Assembly (NCBI GenBank): GCA_015501055.1
Contig: JADNYV010000467.1
Location: 1-26,716, forward strand
Source: Mucidula mucida
Taxonomy: Eukaryota > Basidiomycota > Agaricomycetes > Agaricales > Physalacriaceae
DNA: 26,716 bases
Reading direction: 5' to 3'
The notes beneath the pieces are model-generated. The model saw only the letters and a list, made by a program, of their open reading frames with translations, made no database searches and was not told the DNA's origin. Position 1 is the stretch's first letter, and each line of letters opens with the position of its first letter. Below are positions 1 to 9,498 of this stretch, in pieces. The translations under genes and the position numbers were made by a program.

Positions 1-709
1 AGGAGTTTGCCGACGGCATGAGGAAAACATGGGACGAAGTGGGGTCAGCATTGAAGATGGCAAAAGAGGACATGAAACGGTTTTATGACAGGAAGCGGAC
101 AGAGGCAGTAGAGTACAAGGAAGGCGACAAAGTATGGCTGGAAGGGACGAATCTCAGCACGGACCGACCAATGAAGAAGCTCGATGACAAACGCTTCGGG
201 CCGTTCAAAGTGATCAAGAAAGTCGGGCACGAGTCCTACAAGCTCCAGATTTCCTCACACGTGGAGAAAGCATCATCCCGTATTCAATGAAGCTCTGTTG
301 ACACCCTTACCACGAGCCCGCAATTTCCCGACGCAACCCCGAGACACGCGTCCACCACCTGTGCTGGAAGGAAGCCGAACCGGGACATGGAGGTCGAGAA
401 AGTGGTGAATTCCCGGAAGTACCGCGGGGGTTTTCAATACAAGGTTCACTGGAAGGGTTATGGCACACACGAGCAGACATGGGAACCGGCATGCAATCTC
501 AAAAATGCCAACGAAGCATCGGATGTTCACCAACAATATCCGAAAAGCCCAAAGCCACCTGCGCTTGCTCGCATGAAGTCCCCATGTCGCAATTTCCATC
601 ACATCTATTCCGACCCATGCCACCGCCCAATACCGAACCCCTTGACGTCACACTACCCTCTGCAGCCCTCATGGAGCGACTCTGGCGCAGAATGGAACTT
701 GCGCCTTAA
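1..709 (+). pseudogene. Integrase C-terminus and chromodomain of copy A (fragment)
   Basis: This is the last part of a pol polyprotein. From about 18 to 230 it reads MRKTWDEVGSALKMAKED and continues to RFGPFKVIKKVG, the GPY/F-like module that follows the catalytic core in chromoviral integrases. From about 387 to 530 it encodes a chromodomain (FQYKVHWKGYG, then QTWEPACNL), which in this class is thought to guide integration to chromatin marks. Three frames are needed to read through: the frame changes near 225-300 and again near 350-400 and 510, where copy C is continuous. It ends MELAP-stop just before the polypurine tract. It is a decayed fragment and the 5' end is missing. Confidence 0.88.
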
Positions 710-721
710 AGGAGGGGGTGA

Positions 722-1250
722 TGTTATTGAATCGCCATATTTTCACATTTTCACATCTTATCATATCTTATCGGGAGCCTTGTCTTATCAACCACAGGAC
801 CATTTCACCATCTGTTTCATCACCGATCAACCCCTTTTCATTACCGAAGCCGTACTCATGTCGGACACACACCCAACACATGGATGACATCATACATGCC
901 GATACCTCATGGACTCCCTATTGTATACACCACCCGCCGACACTCGTAACACACATGGCCGTTTCAGTATTATTACTTACATGCAGTACCACTCGTATTT
1001 AATGGTTTCACGGACTAGTAGCATACAACACTGGGTCAAGGGCGTGGAGCATCCCTAGTGGAAACGCGTATGGACAAGGAGTTCAAACACAGACTTACTA
1101 GTATATAAGCAGTAGTATAGTATCATTGTACTTTAGTTCCGATCTCGTTTATACACCTGGCCTAGCCTAGTCTTACGAACGCGAACGCTTTCTTCCTTAG
1201 TTCTTGCTGTGGTACCTGGTTGAGTCTCGTGGCTTAGTCAGTCGCTAACA
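722..1250 (+). repeat. 3' LTR of copy A
   Basis: The 529-bp LTR begins TGTTATTGAATCG directly after a purine-rich tract (AAAGGAGGGGGTGA) and ends GTCGCTAACA, giving the TG...CA ends and a 5-bp TGTTA/TAACA terminal inverted repeat. Other copies lie at 3564-4093, 17141-17668, 23113-23590 and 23591-24115. It holds a TATA box (TATATAAGC near 1103) and the downstream AGTTCCGATCT that matches the predicted transcript start in copy D. Confidence 0.92.
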
Positions 1251-3552
1251 CCTTCAGTACTTCCGAAAGCCACAGAAGCTGAATCGGAGGCAGGCAGATG
1301 GGTTACGGAGTTGGCGGAGTATGACATACAGATGATTCACAAGCCGGGCAAGAAATGGGAAAGCTGATGCCTTGTCAAGGATGACAGGCCTTGAGAAGGG
1401 GGAAAAAGATAAGAAAACATTGTTTTGCTCAACCGGAGTTTTTTATATCACAAATTCAATTTTCTTTACATACAGTAGCTACACCGGAGGACAAATTACT
1501 TAACAAAATCAAACAAAGAAAAGGAAACAAGGACAGATACATACAAAAAGCATTAGAAAACAAAGAAAAAGGATGGGAAGAGAAGGAAAATGGACTTATT
1601 ATGTGGAAGGATTGTATTTACATACCAAAGGACAAGGAATTGCGGGGAAAAGTTATTGGAATGCATCATGATGCACAGCTTGCAGGGCATCCGGGACGGT
1701 ACAAAACTCTTGAGTTGATCACACGCACCTATTGATGGCCAGGAATCAGCCGAGACGTCCGCGAATACGTGGAAGGGTGTCAAAAATGCCAGGTTACAAA
1801 GTCACATCGCACGAAGCTAGCTGCACCTCTTTACTCTATTAATGTGCCAAGCGAGCCATGGGAGGTAGTAGGGACGGACATGATTGGAGAGCTGCCGGAA
1901 TCGGGAGGATACAACGCGATCAGCACGTTTGTGAACCATTTCACAAAGCGATTACGCATCATACCGACACACACCACTCTGACGTCAGAAGGCATGGCTC
2001 GTATTTACCGCGATCAAATTTTCCCCTTACATGGATTGCCGCAACAGATGATACACGATTGAGGTCCGCAATACCACTCGCGTTTCATGAAGACGTTATA
2101 CTGGCTGTTGGGCATTGAAGGGAACTTCATGACGGCGTACCATCCACAGGCAAATGGGCAAACAGAACGGTTGAACCAAGAGATAGAAATTTCTTACGGT
2201 TATTTGTCAATTACCACCAGAACGACTGGCATGAATGGTTACCCTCTGCCGAACTTGTGTACAATGATCGGGTACACTCGGCAACCAAAGTCACTCCGTT
2301 CTTTGCAGACATGGGCAGACACCCCTACAAAGGCACCGCTCCAAAAACGGCATCGAGAAACAAGACTGCGCAGGAGTTTGCCGACGGCATGAGGAAAACA
2401 TGGGACGAAGTGGGGTCGGCATTGAAGATGGCAAAGGAGGACATGAAACGGTTTTATGACAGGAAGCGGACAGAGGCAGTAGAGTACAAGAAGGGCGACA
2501 AAGTATGGCTGGAAGGGACGAATCTCAGCACGGATCGACCAATGAAGAAGCTTGATGACAAATGCTTCGGGCCGTTCAAAGTGATCAAGAAAGTTGGGAC
2601 TAGAGATGGACACGAGTCCATACTCGAGTATATTCGGACTCATCGTATGAGTAACTCTTACCTCAAACCCAATACTCAAGACTCGAGTCTTCACTCGAGA
2701 CTCTACTCGAATATCTACTCTACTCGAGAGTACTTCATGAGTCTCGAGTATTCGAGTACTCGAGTACGATCCGAGTATACTCGAGTATACTCACGTATCA
2801 GCACTCACGGGGTTCATTTTGTTCAAAAAATATATATTAGGAGCTGAATACTCACGAATACTCACGAATATAAGAATACTCATGAGTATTCACGAATATT
2901 TATGAGTATGAGTCTATCGAGTATTCGTGGCCCCAAACTGAAACTCTAGACTCACCATAGACTCTAGACTCTACTCTACTCACGTGCGAGTATACTCTTG
3001 GCTTGCATGATGAGTATGAGTTTATTCGTGAGTACTTTTTTTATTCTATACTCGCGTCCGACTCTAGTTGGGACGAGTTCTTACAAGCTCCAGATCCCTC
3101 ACACGTGGAAGAGCATCCATCCTGTGTTCAATGAAGCCCTGCTGACGCCTTATCACAAGCCCCAGTTTCCGACACAACCTCGAGACACGCGTCCGCCACC
3201 AGTGTTGGAAGGCGCCAAGCCGGAATGGGAGGTTGAGAAAGTGGTGAATTCCCGGAAGTACCGAGGGGGTTTCCAATACAAGGTTCACTGGAAGGGTTAT
3301 GGCACACACAAGCAGACATGAGAACCGGCATGCAATCTCAAAAATGCCAACGAAGCCATCAGCGATTTCCACCAACAATATCCGAACAAGCCGAAGCCAC
3401 CCGCACTTGCTCGCATTGAAGTCCCCATGTCGCAATTTCCATCACATTTATTCCGACCCATGCCACCGCCTGATACCAAACCCCTTAACGTCATGCTACC
3501 CTCTGCAGCCCTCATGGAGCAACTCTGGCGCAGAATGGAACTTGCGCCTTAA
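1251..3552 (+). pseudogene. RNase H end, integrase and chromodomain of copy B, disrupted
   Basis: Pieces in order: the RNase H tail (LAEYDIQMIHKPG, near 1315-1350); a tether and zinc-finger region (about 1391-1790) with HHDAQLAGHPGRYKTL and CQKCQ; the integrase core with its first Asp in GTDMIGE (about 1875), a second Asp in MIHD (about 2050) and the Glu in GQTERLNQEIE (about 2160); then the GPY/F-like module RSP..FGPFKV (about 2550-2595); and, after the MITE, the chromodomain (about 3220-3330). The frame is broken by TGA at 1733, TGA at 2060, a TGA inside the chromodomain near 3319 and several shifts. No functional product is expected. Confidence 0.87.
2601..3066. mobile_element. hAT-like MITE inserted in integrase of copy B
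   Basis: A 466-bp insertion is flanked by a perfect 8-bp direct repeat GTTGGGAC (2593-2600 and 3067-3074). Its ends form imperfect inverted repeats: TAGAGATGGACACGAG on the left and, reverse-complemented, TAGAGTCGGACGCGAG on the right (13 of 16 match). The uninterrupted site is present in copy C (18158-18165, minus strand). An 8-bp duplication and a TAGAG start are typical of hAT elements. There is no transposase ORF. The interior is packed with palindromic ACTCGAGT-type repeats, with seven CTCGAG hexamers between 2623 and 2785 and many ACTCACGAAT/ATGAGTAT repeats on the right side. Confidence 0.88.
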
Positions 3553-3563
3553 GGAGGGGGTGA

Positions 3564-4093
3564 TGTTATGAATCGCCATATTTTCACACTTTCACATCTT
3601 ATCATATCTTATCGGGGGCCTTGTCTTATCAACCAACGGATTGTTTCATCATCTGTTTCGTCACCGATCATACTCCTTTTCATTACCGAAGCCGTACTCA
3701 TGTTGGACACACATCCAACACATGGATGACATCATACATGCCGATATCTCATGGAATCCCTATTGTATACACACCGCCGACACTCGTAGTACATATGGTT
3801 GTTTCAGTATTATTACTTACATGCAGTTACCACTCGTATTTAATGGTTTCACGGACTAGTAGCATACAACACTGGGTCAAGGGCATGGAGCATCCCTAGT
3901 GGAAACATGTATGGACAAGGAGTCCCAAATACAGACTTACTGGTATATAAGCAGTAGTGTAGTATCATTGTACTTTAGTACTGATCTCGTTTATACACCT
4001 GGCCTAGCCTAGTCTTACGAACGCAAACACTTTCTCTTTCAGTTCTTGCTGTGGTACCTGGTTTAGTCACGTGGCTATAGTCAGTCGCTAACA
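3564..4093 (+). repeat. 3' LTR of copy B
   Basis: The 530-bp LTR starts TGTTATGAATCG after AAGGAGGGGGTGA and ends CAGTCGCTAACA. It is more diverged than the other LTRs: the predicted transcript start reads AGTACTGATCT instead of AGTTCCGATCT. The flank begins CCCAGAAG at 4094. The matching 5' LTR is outside the window, so the target duplication is unknown. Confidence 0.9.
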
Positions 4094-4293
4094 CCCAGAA
4101 GATTTTGACTTTCTGGGATGGTGAATACCAGCGGACTGGAGGCAAAGAACAACGCACCGTTATTAGACGCTTGGTATTCCGCCGCGGGCATCCCGTCAAG
4201 TGTCACCCACCCAGAACATTCCTCAAATGGCGGCATGTGCGGAGGAGGTGCCATTGTGGAGTCAGCAGGCGAGTCATAGTGGATGGCGTCCAA
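4094..4293 (-). other. Possible truncated host coding segment beside LTR B
   Basis: Outside the LTR, the minus strand has an open frame of about 66 residues, ending at the LTR edge, that includes DSPADSTMAPPPHMPPFEE and GWVTLDGMPAAEYQASNN. The composition is protein-like, but I recognise no family and no splice structure. It could be an exon of a host gene cut by insertion of copy B, or chance. From 4294 to 4386 I see nothing further. Confidence 0.22.
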
Positions 4294-4394
4294 GTCTATG
4301 GTGCTCGCGCATCAGAGGGCATCTGTCGTGGCAAAGGCACTCAGGTTGGGACGACCATGCTCATAGTGGTGGTGATGGTGAGACGAGAAAGCAA

Positions 4395-5118
4395 AGGACC
4401 CCCGAATATGGGTGGGAAGGCCGAATGGTAATCCGGACTTTTTTTGAGCAAAAAAAGTGCCCATCCCGTATTTAATCTGAACTTTTTGGGCGGAAAATGG
4501 GCTCAGGCCTGATTTTTTGTCCGAGCCAAAATCATCGGTTTTGGGTGGCCATATCGGCGTTCGGACCGTTTTGGTGCAGTCACGAGTTCGATTCCAAGGT
4601 GTTGAGTCTGGCTGCCGGTGGCTGGATTTTTACAGACTAGTGACGTAGTCTGTAAAAATCCAGCCACCGTCGAACCTAAATAGAGAATGATAGCCCCTAA
4701 TTTCATGGTCAATCGCGAATGGCGCAGTCAGTCAAATAAGAAAACCAAATTTTGTGCGCGGTAACCATTTGCGCACTCCCGACCTTCAAAGACTACTCAC
4801 TACACTGTCACTGTTATGGCCAACATGATTGACCTGATCTACGTGTAACTGGGCTACCAAATGCATGTTCTGGCAATTTCTGAGGCCATATCAGCCAGTC
4901 TGGGCTTTTTGAGCGCGTTTTGAGGCCGTATTTTGCAGTCCGAGCAAAAAATTGGTGACTTCAACCCATATCTGGCGTCCAAACAAAACTGCCAGAAAGC
5001 ACCTTAGGCCGGACATAATTCGAGCAAAATTTGAAAAATTTCCCGCCGCCGGTCCGAGCTTTTCACCAGGAAATTCTGGAAATGTGATTCGGCCTTCCCA
5101 CCTATATTCGGGGGTCCT
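4395..5118. mobile_element. Non-autonomous DNA transposon, 724 bp, 8-bp TSD
   Basis: Inverted repeats of 32 bp lie at 4395-4426 (starting AGGACCCCCGAATAT) and 5087-5118 (ending ATATTCGGGGGTCCT), with one mismatch. They are flanked by a perfect 8-bp direct repeat GAAAGCAA (4387-4394 and 5119-5126). No transposase ORF is present. The motif GTCCGAGC or close variants, often followed by A- or T-runs, recurs near 4520, 4937, 5018 and 5052 and could be subterminal transposase-binding repeats. An 8-bp duplication fits hAT or KDZ/Zisupton-type elements; the termini do not look like canonical hAT, so the superfamily is open. Confidence 0.85.
4616..4669. repeat. Perfect 24-bp inverted repeat (hairpin)
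   Basis: The arms 4616-4639 (GGTGGCTGGATTTTTACAG within it) and 4646-4669 are exact reverse complements, separated by GTGACG. The hairpin lies inside the 724-bp transposon. As RNA it would form a 24-bp stem with a 6-nt loop. No U-tract of terminator type follows, and the function is unknown. Confidence 0.9.
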
Positions 5119-5126
5119 GAAAGCAA

Positions 5127-5809
5127 AGGATTGGCCAAGTCCGAATTCAACATGCATCATCATCATCAATTACACGGCACGGACCTTTACAGATCGCCGG
5201 ACGCTAGACTACAGTATTGCACTATGATACTGTGTTTAATCTAGCTATCTATTCACCCTTCCATGGCGTCCGCGTTCTTCAATGACAATGTCTCTCCTTT
5301 GTGTTGTAGTTGTCAACACTGAATGTGCCAGCTCTGATATCAACTTGAATCTTCTCTTCCATTTGAACAAATCTGTGATTGTTGATGCGGCAATAATGCC
5401 GCGACCTGCCATACCACCACAGCCGTAGACTTTCATTAGTATGGCATGTAACATGACATGAAAATGACTGAGTTCAATTTTACCAGGCAACTAAGTTACT
5501 TCCTAAGTCTTCAGGCTAAGTATGATCCCAAGTACAAGTGCAACTAAGTAACCTTGCCAAGTATAAGTAGACGCTAAGTAGGCTGAACCTGAAGACCAAG
5601 TCATTAAACATTTGGCTCCAAGCACAAGAGCTTGTTAGTTTGCTGATGCTGTTGATACTTCTGGTCCTCGCGCACAGTCAAGGAAGTACTTGGGGAGTTG
5701 AAACCTAAACGGAGAATGAATCAGACTAATATAAATGCGAAGCTGGAAACGACGGAACGTCTGGTATGTACAATGAGCTGCATTCGATATCAACAATTTT
5801 CGACACTAT
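5127..5809. other. Non-coding stretch with CTAAGT/CAAGT cluster
   Basis: No convincing gene was seen. Between about 5490 and 5605 the hexamer CTAAGT occurs five times, with related CAAGT words between, and is bracketed by the 9-bp inverted pair GTCTTCAGG (5507-5515) and CCTGAAGAC (5588-5596). It might be a decayed small repeat. A short CAT microsatellite lies near 5155. Confidence 0.4.
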
Positions 5810-7765
5810 TTAGTTTTTCCCCCTCATACATACATGCACTATATCGCTCAATTGCGTCTTCGGAATTGCCTCGTCAAATGCACGCTTCGCCAACCTAGTC
5901 TGTGTCGCTTGCTCATACGCGAATGCTAGTCCCACCAACTCGAATTCCGAGAACGCCGAAGCAAAGAACGATATCCCAAAAGGCACGTTAGGTGCGGGTA
6001 CACAGTGAGAGGGCCTGCGCTCTCAACTGTAACGTTGGCGGGATAGAATCCGAGAGGAACTATTGAGATATAGGTTAACACATAGACGGAAAAACAAACG
6101 GAAGAAGGGTGTCACCAGTAACAAGCGGATATCCCGCCACAGCTGCAGGTGTTGTCGTGAACGCAGGTGAAGGCAGTACAAGAGCGTCAAGGTCGTGCGC
6201 TTGCAGTGCCGCGTCGATGCCCCGCGTTCTGCCCAGGTCATGATCAAACGCTAGGGCAGTGAAATATGCGTCATCGAATCCATTCGTTGCTTCAGACTCA
6301 ATCAAACTACAAAAAGTGGTGAGCTTGAAGCGCACGAAGCAGAATGTTAACTCGCATGTCCTGCGATGTAAAGTTGACGGGTTCTTCTAACTCTGGATTG
6401 GCATCGTTAAACGCAATAAGGTCCGCCAAGCTGCGCACGCCAGACGGATTATCAATTAACGCGGCGTAGTAGCGATTGAGTTCGACCTGCGGATTTATCC
6501 TTAGTTCCCTTTCGAAGCCAAAGAAAGACTTCGTTCACCTTGAAATCGGTATCCAACACTATCGTTTCATTTCCACCCGTCACCAATTCCTCCGCACTGG
6601 GTAGATCTGCCGGGTCCACCACAGTCGCGCCTAGCTGTCGCATCACGTCAAGTGCTCCCTCAAATGCGTCTAACACATATTGGTCGATTTCAGGACTATC
6701 CAAAAACACACGCCTAGGCACCCCGATACGTTTTCCATTCAAAGCCGTTTTCACGAGCGCTTGAGTATAGTCTGGCACTGGAGTTGGCTGCGCAAGTGTG
6801 AAGTTGTCATTTGGGTCAGGTCCAGCTATGATGGAAAGAACAATGGCGGCGTCGGTTAACGAGCGTGTCATTGGGCCTACGGTGTCTTGATTCGACGATA
6901 TCGGTACAACTATGGCGATATTGATATCATCCATAATGTCGACGATGAAAGAAGCTTACCGCCAGCTCTCGAGGTCAACCCAACAGTCGGCTTGATCCCC
7001 GCCACATTATTGTGGCTACTTGGACATGTTATACTGCCTCAGTCTCAGTTCCAAGGGTTACGGCAGCCAGCCCGATACTCGCCGCGACTCCCGAACCCGA
7101 GCTACTACCACACGGATCCATCGAGGGAAAATACGCCCCGGTGTTTTGTCCGCCGCGTCCACTCCATCCAGAAGGAAGGCTCCCGCGGGAGTGCGCAAAC
7201 TCGCTTAGATTGGCTTTGCCAAATGATGGCACCGGCTGCGCGTAACGCTTGACAACGCCGGCATCAGAAGGGACGATTGAGTTGAGCAGCGAGAAGGAAC
7301 CCGCGGTGGTGTTCAAGCCTTCTGACGCGACGGTGGCGATGTTATCCTGGACTCGTCAGTACACGCAAGATGTGATGAGGATACGCACTTTTAAGAGGAC
7401 AGGTATTCCATGCAAAAGGCTCCGCTTTCCCGTCAAACTGCGCTCCTTATCGAGGCATGCAGCTTGGGATAGGCAGATGGATTGGTCTCGATCACAGCTC
7501 GTAATGCAGGTCCTTTTAGGTTGACTTCATCGATGCGTGCAAAGTAAGCCTGGAACTCTGTCAACACAATGCATTTAATTTGTCAGAATAACAAACCTTG
7601 ACCAGATCTACGCTCGAAAACGATTCCACCATCCAAACCTTGCTGCAGTTCGAGTACAGAAGCCTCGTACAAGTCGGGAAACACGGCTCCGTGGTGTGCG
7701 AGCGGTGTCTGCGGTAGAGTAAGGGCGACGACCGCAAGGGAGAAGGAGATCAGTGTCTTTTTCAT
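5810..7765 (-). pseudogene. Amidase-signature (AS) family gene, broken by indels
   Basis: AS enzymes hydrolyse amide bonds with a Lys-cisSer-Ser triad. The start at 7765 opens a likely signal peptide (MKKTLISFSLAVVALTL), so the ancestral enzyme was probably secreted. Downstream blocks follow in family order: an AYFARIDEVNLKGPAL block (about 7545); HGIPVLLK with the catalytic Lys, then DNIATV; LPSGWSGRGGQ; the glycine-serine block GSSSGSGVAAS (about 7085-7105); TLGTETE with the out-of-frame nucleophile region; GIKPTVGLTSRAG; QDTVGPMTRSLTDAA; and the tail LDALVLPSPAFTTTPAA. Short GT-AG introns separate the blocks. Reading through needs frame changes near 7620, 7468, a compensating pair near 7243 and 7218, and others near 7032 and 5995. 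The stop is TAA at 5810-5812. It is probably a pseudogene; sequencing error at every site is less likely. Confidence 0.87.
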
Positions 7766-8719
7766 GGCGAATGAATGGTGATATCGACGACTGTAAAATC
7801 AGTACACGATAAAGAATGGAAGGAAGGAAGGATTACATGTATCATGACTCGGTCCCTGCCGGTAGGTACTGTACAGGACATGCAGTAGTACGTACTGTAC
7901 CGTTTCAATAGGTTCACAAACGGTACAGTATTTCCCGACCTACAGGCTACGATCCACCTCACTCCTGCATCTCTTGAGCTCTCGGCGCCAGCCAGGTAGA
8001 ACTAAGGCGCCCTAGGAAGCTAAACAAATGACAAGTCACAGTACGGCAAGTGGACATATCGTTCTTCAGGCGTTGACCGAAGGAGGTGTAGAAGAGTTGT
8101 AGAAGTGTAACGATCGTGAACCATCACGCGCGTTACCTCTTCTCCATTCGGACTCTACTCACGCATTGAAACGCATACACAATCTTCTCAAGGGCATTTA
8201 CCGTTATGCCACTCTCCTTTGTGTCTTGTCCTGTCTTGTCGCGGTTGTCCGTTGTCTTTTTCAGTTTGATTAAGTTCTCATTACCATACGACTAATTACT
8301 CATTGAGTCTACCGACTATATATACGCATCGATAGCATCTGTATTAACACTTTACCCCAGTCATTTGAGTCTTCTTTAAGCAATCACCGCCTTTCTTATT
8401 TTCCCCATATATCCCTGTGACGGGCATCGTGTGTGGCGCACATCGCAGGGAACTTTCACCTCACAAGAATGAAAGCGCGTACGCAGACACGGGCGGCATC
8501 GTATAAAAATCACACCGCGAGAAAAGCAACATAATACGAACAGGTGCGCAGCGATCAAGCCACGCTGAAGAGACCACGCCGACCAAACTCGCTAAGAAAC
8601 AAGACATCTACATTCTAGAATCTATGAGACGTCTAACCGTCTAACCGTAAGTAAATCTGTCGTTTCACGTAACATTCTTCTTTGCATTACTTCCTTCATC
8701 GCTCCCTCCTCTAGAGAAC
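7766..8719. other. Intergenic region between amidase and peroxiredoxin
   Basis: This holds the upstream region of the amidase (7766 on) and the 3' flank of the peroxiredoxin (up to 8719). I see no convincing gene. An AT-rich TATATATA lies near 8318 followed by pyrimidine-rich DNA, a promoter-like look on the plus strand, but the first plus-strand ATG (8469) gives only a 21-codon frame. An inverted repeat at 7893-7930 is listed separately. Confidence 0.5.
7893..7930. repeat. Perfect 13-bp inverted repeat upstream of amidase
   Basis: TACTGTACCGTTT (7893-7905) and AAACGGTACAGTA (7918-7930) are exact reverse complements with a 12-bp spacer. Further TACTGTAC words lie just to the left (about 7867-7874). 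It is about 130-165 bp upstream of the amidase start, so it could be an operator-like site or a remnant of a small inverted-repeat element. Confidence 0.7.
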
Positions 8720-9498
8720 TTATGCGACACGGGTGCGCTTGTTCGGGCCATCCTCGACAGAGGCAAAGTACTCCTTGGAGCCCTTGGGGTCGGCCTTCAT
8801 CGACTTGTCGCCCTCCTGCCAGTTGGCCGGGCAAACCTCGCCGTGCTTGTCCTAATTCGCGTCATGAGCACCATTCTCCAGAGATCTTTATAGGGCAGTA
8901 CGCACAGTGAACTGGAAAGCCTTGACGAGACGCAGCGTCTCGTCCACCGAACGTCCAACGGGTAGGTCGTTGACGGTGATTTGGCTGTGTGAATACCGTT
9001 GAGCACATCGTATGTTTCATTCACTGAGAGGGTACTCACCGGAGAGTGCCCTTGGGGTCAATGATAAAGAGCCCGCGGAGCGCAACACCGTCCTCCTCGA
9101 TCAGCACCCCATAATCCTTGGAGATCTGCATGTTCCTGTCCGCCACGAGTGGCAGCTTGAGGTCGGGGCCGAGACCGCCTTCCTTCCTCGCCTGGCTTGC
9201 CCACGCAAAGTGGCTGAACTGCGAGTCGGTAGAAATGCCGAGCACGGTCGTGTCTAGCGCCTTGAACGCTTCGAGGGCATCGTTGAAGGCCAGGATTTCG
9301 GTCGGGCACACAAAAGTGAAGTCCATTGGGTAGAAAAGGAGCACGACCCTTTGTAAAGGGTTAGCCTGTGGAACGTGTAGATGGGCACAGCGAGTACCAT
9401 TGGCCGAGATACTCCTCCAGGGAGACATCTTGGAAGAGACCGTCCACGACGGCGGCGGCGGTGAACTTGGGGGCAGGCTTTTGGACAACGGCAACCAT
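8720..9498 (-). CDS. Typical 2-Cys peroxiredoxin (thioredoxin peroxidase)
   Basis: The enzyme reduces hydrogen peroxide and organic peroxides using thioredoxin, usually in the cytosol. Four exons, 9398-9498, 9040-9348, 8906-8984 and 8720-8851, join through GT-AG introns of 49-55 bp into 206 residues with no break. The peroxidatic Cys48 is in FTFVCPTEI and the resolving Cys170 in [13 protein letters not shown] (91-94) and the C-terminal YF (191-192) are both present, the pair that marks peroxiredoxins sensitive to overoxidation. The block [20 protein letters not shown] spans the second intron exactly. There is no signal peptide. The start at 9498 gives [10 protein letters not shown] and the normal family N-terminus. 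It is Tsa1/Prx1-like, and the best-preserved gene in the window. Confidence 0.96.

Larger units (their letters stand above)
1..1250 (+). mobile_element. Ty3/Gypsy chromovirus copy A, 3' part
   Basis: The window opens inside the integrase of an LTR retrotransposon. The order is integrase C-terminus, chromodomain, polypurine tract (about 708-721) and a complete LTR (722-1250). The base after the LTR (1251) is already RNase H coding sequence of a second copy (B), so A appears to have inserted into B. The 5' half of A lies outside the window, so its target-site duplication cannot be checked. Assignment to chromodomain Ty3/Gypsy elements rests on the GPY/F-like module followed by a chromodomain at the end of pol. 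Confidence 0.9.
1251..4093 (+). mobile_element. Ty3/Gypsy chromovirus copy B, 3' half, carrying a MITE
   Basis: Copy B starts abruptly in RNase H coding sequence, at the point matching about 19508 of copy C, immediately after the LTR of copy A. It continues through integrase and chromodomain to a polypurine tract (3551-3563) and its own LTR (3564-4093). Everything upstream of RNase H is missing from the window, most simply because copy A inserted there. A 466-bp MITE sits inside its integrase C-terminus at 2601-3066. B has more stops and frameshifts than copy C, which suggests an older insertion. Confidence 0.88.

Noticed and set aside
2601..3066. Repeated CTCGAG/ACTCACGAATA units considered as a CRISPR-like array or satellite
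   Set aside because: Spacing is irregular, there are no unique spacers, and the TIRs with 8-bp duplication define a MITE.
8469..8533. Small plus-strand ORF of 21 codons after a TATA-like sequence
   Set aside because: It is too short, has no motif, and lies in the 3' flank of the peroxiredoxin.
8906..8984. Suspected frameshift in peroxiredoxin exon 3
   Set aside because: Recounting the exon gave 79 bases and a continuous [10 protein letters not shown] reading; the four exons total 621 bases, exactly 206 codons plus stop.
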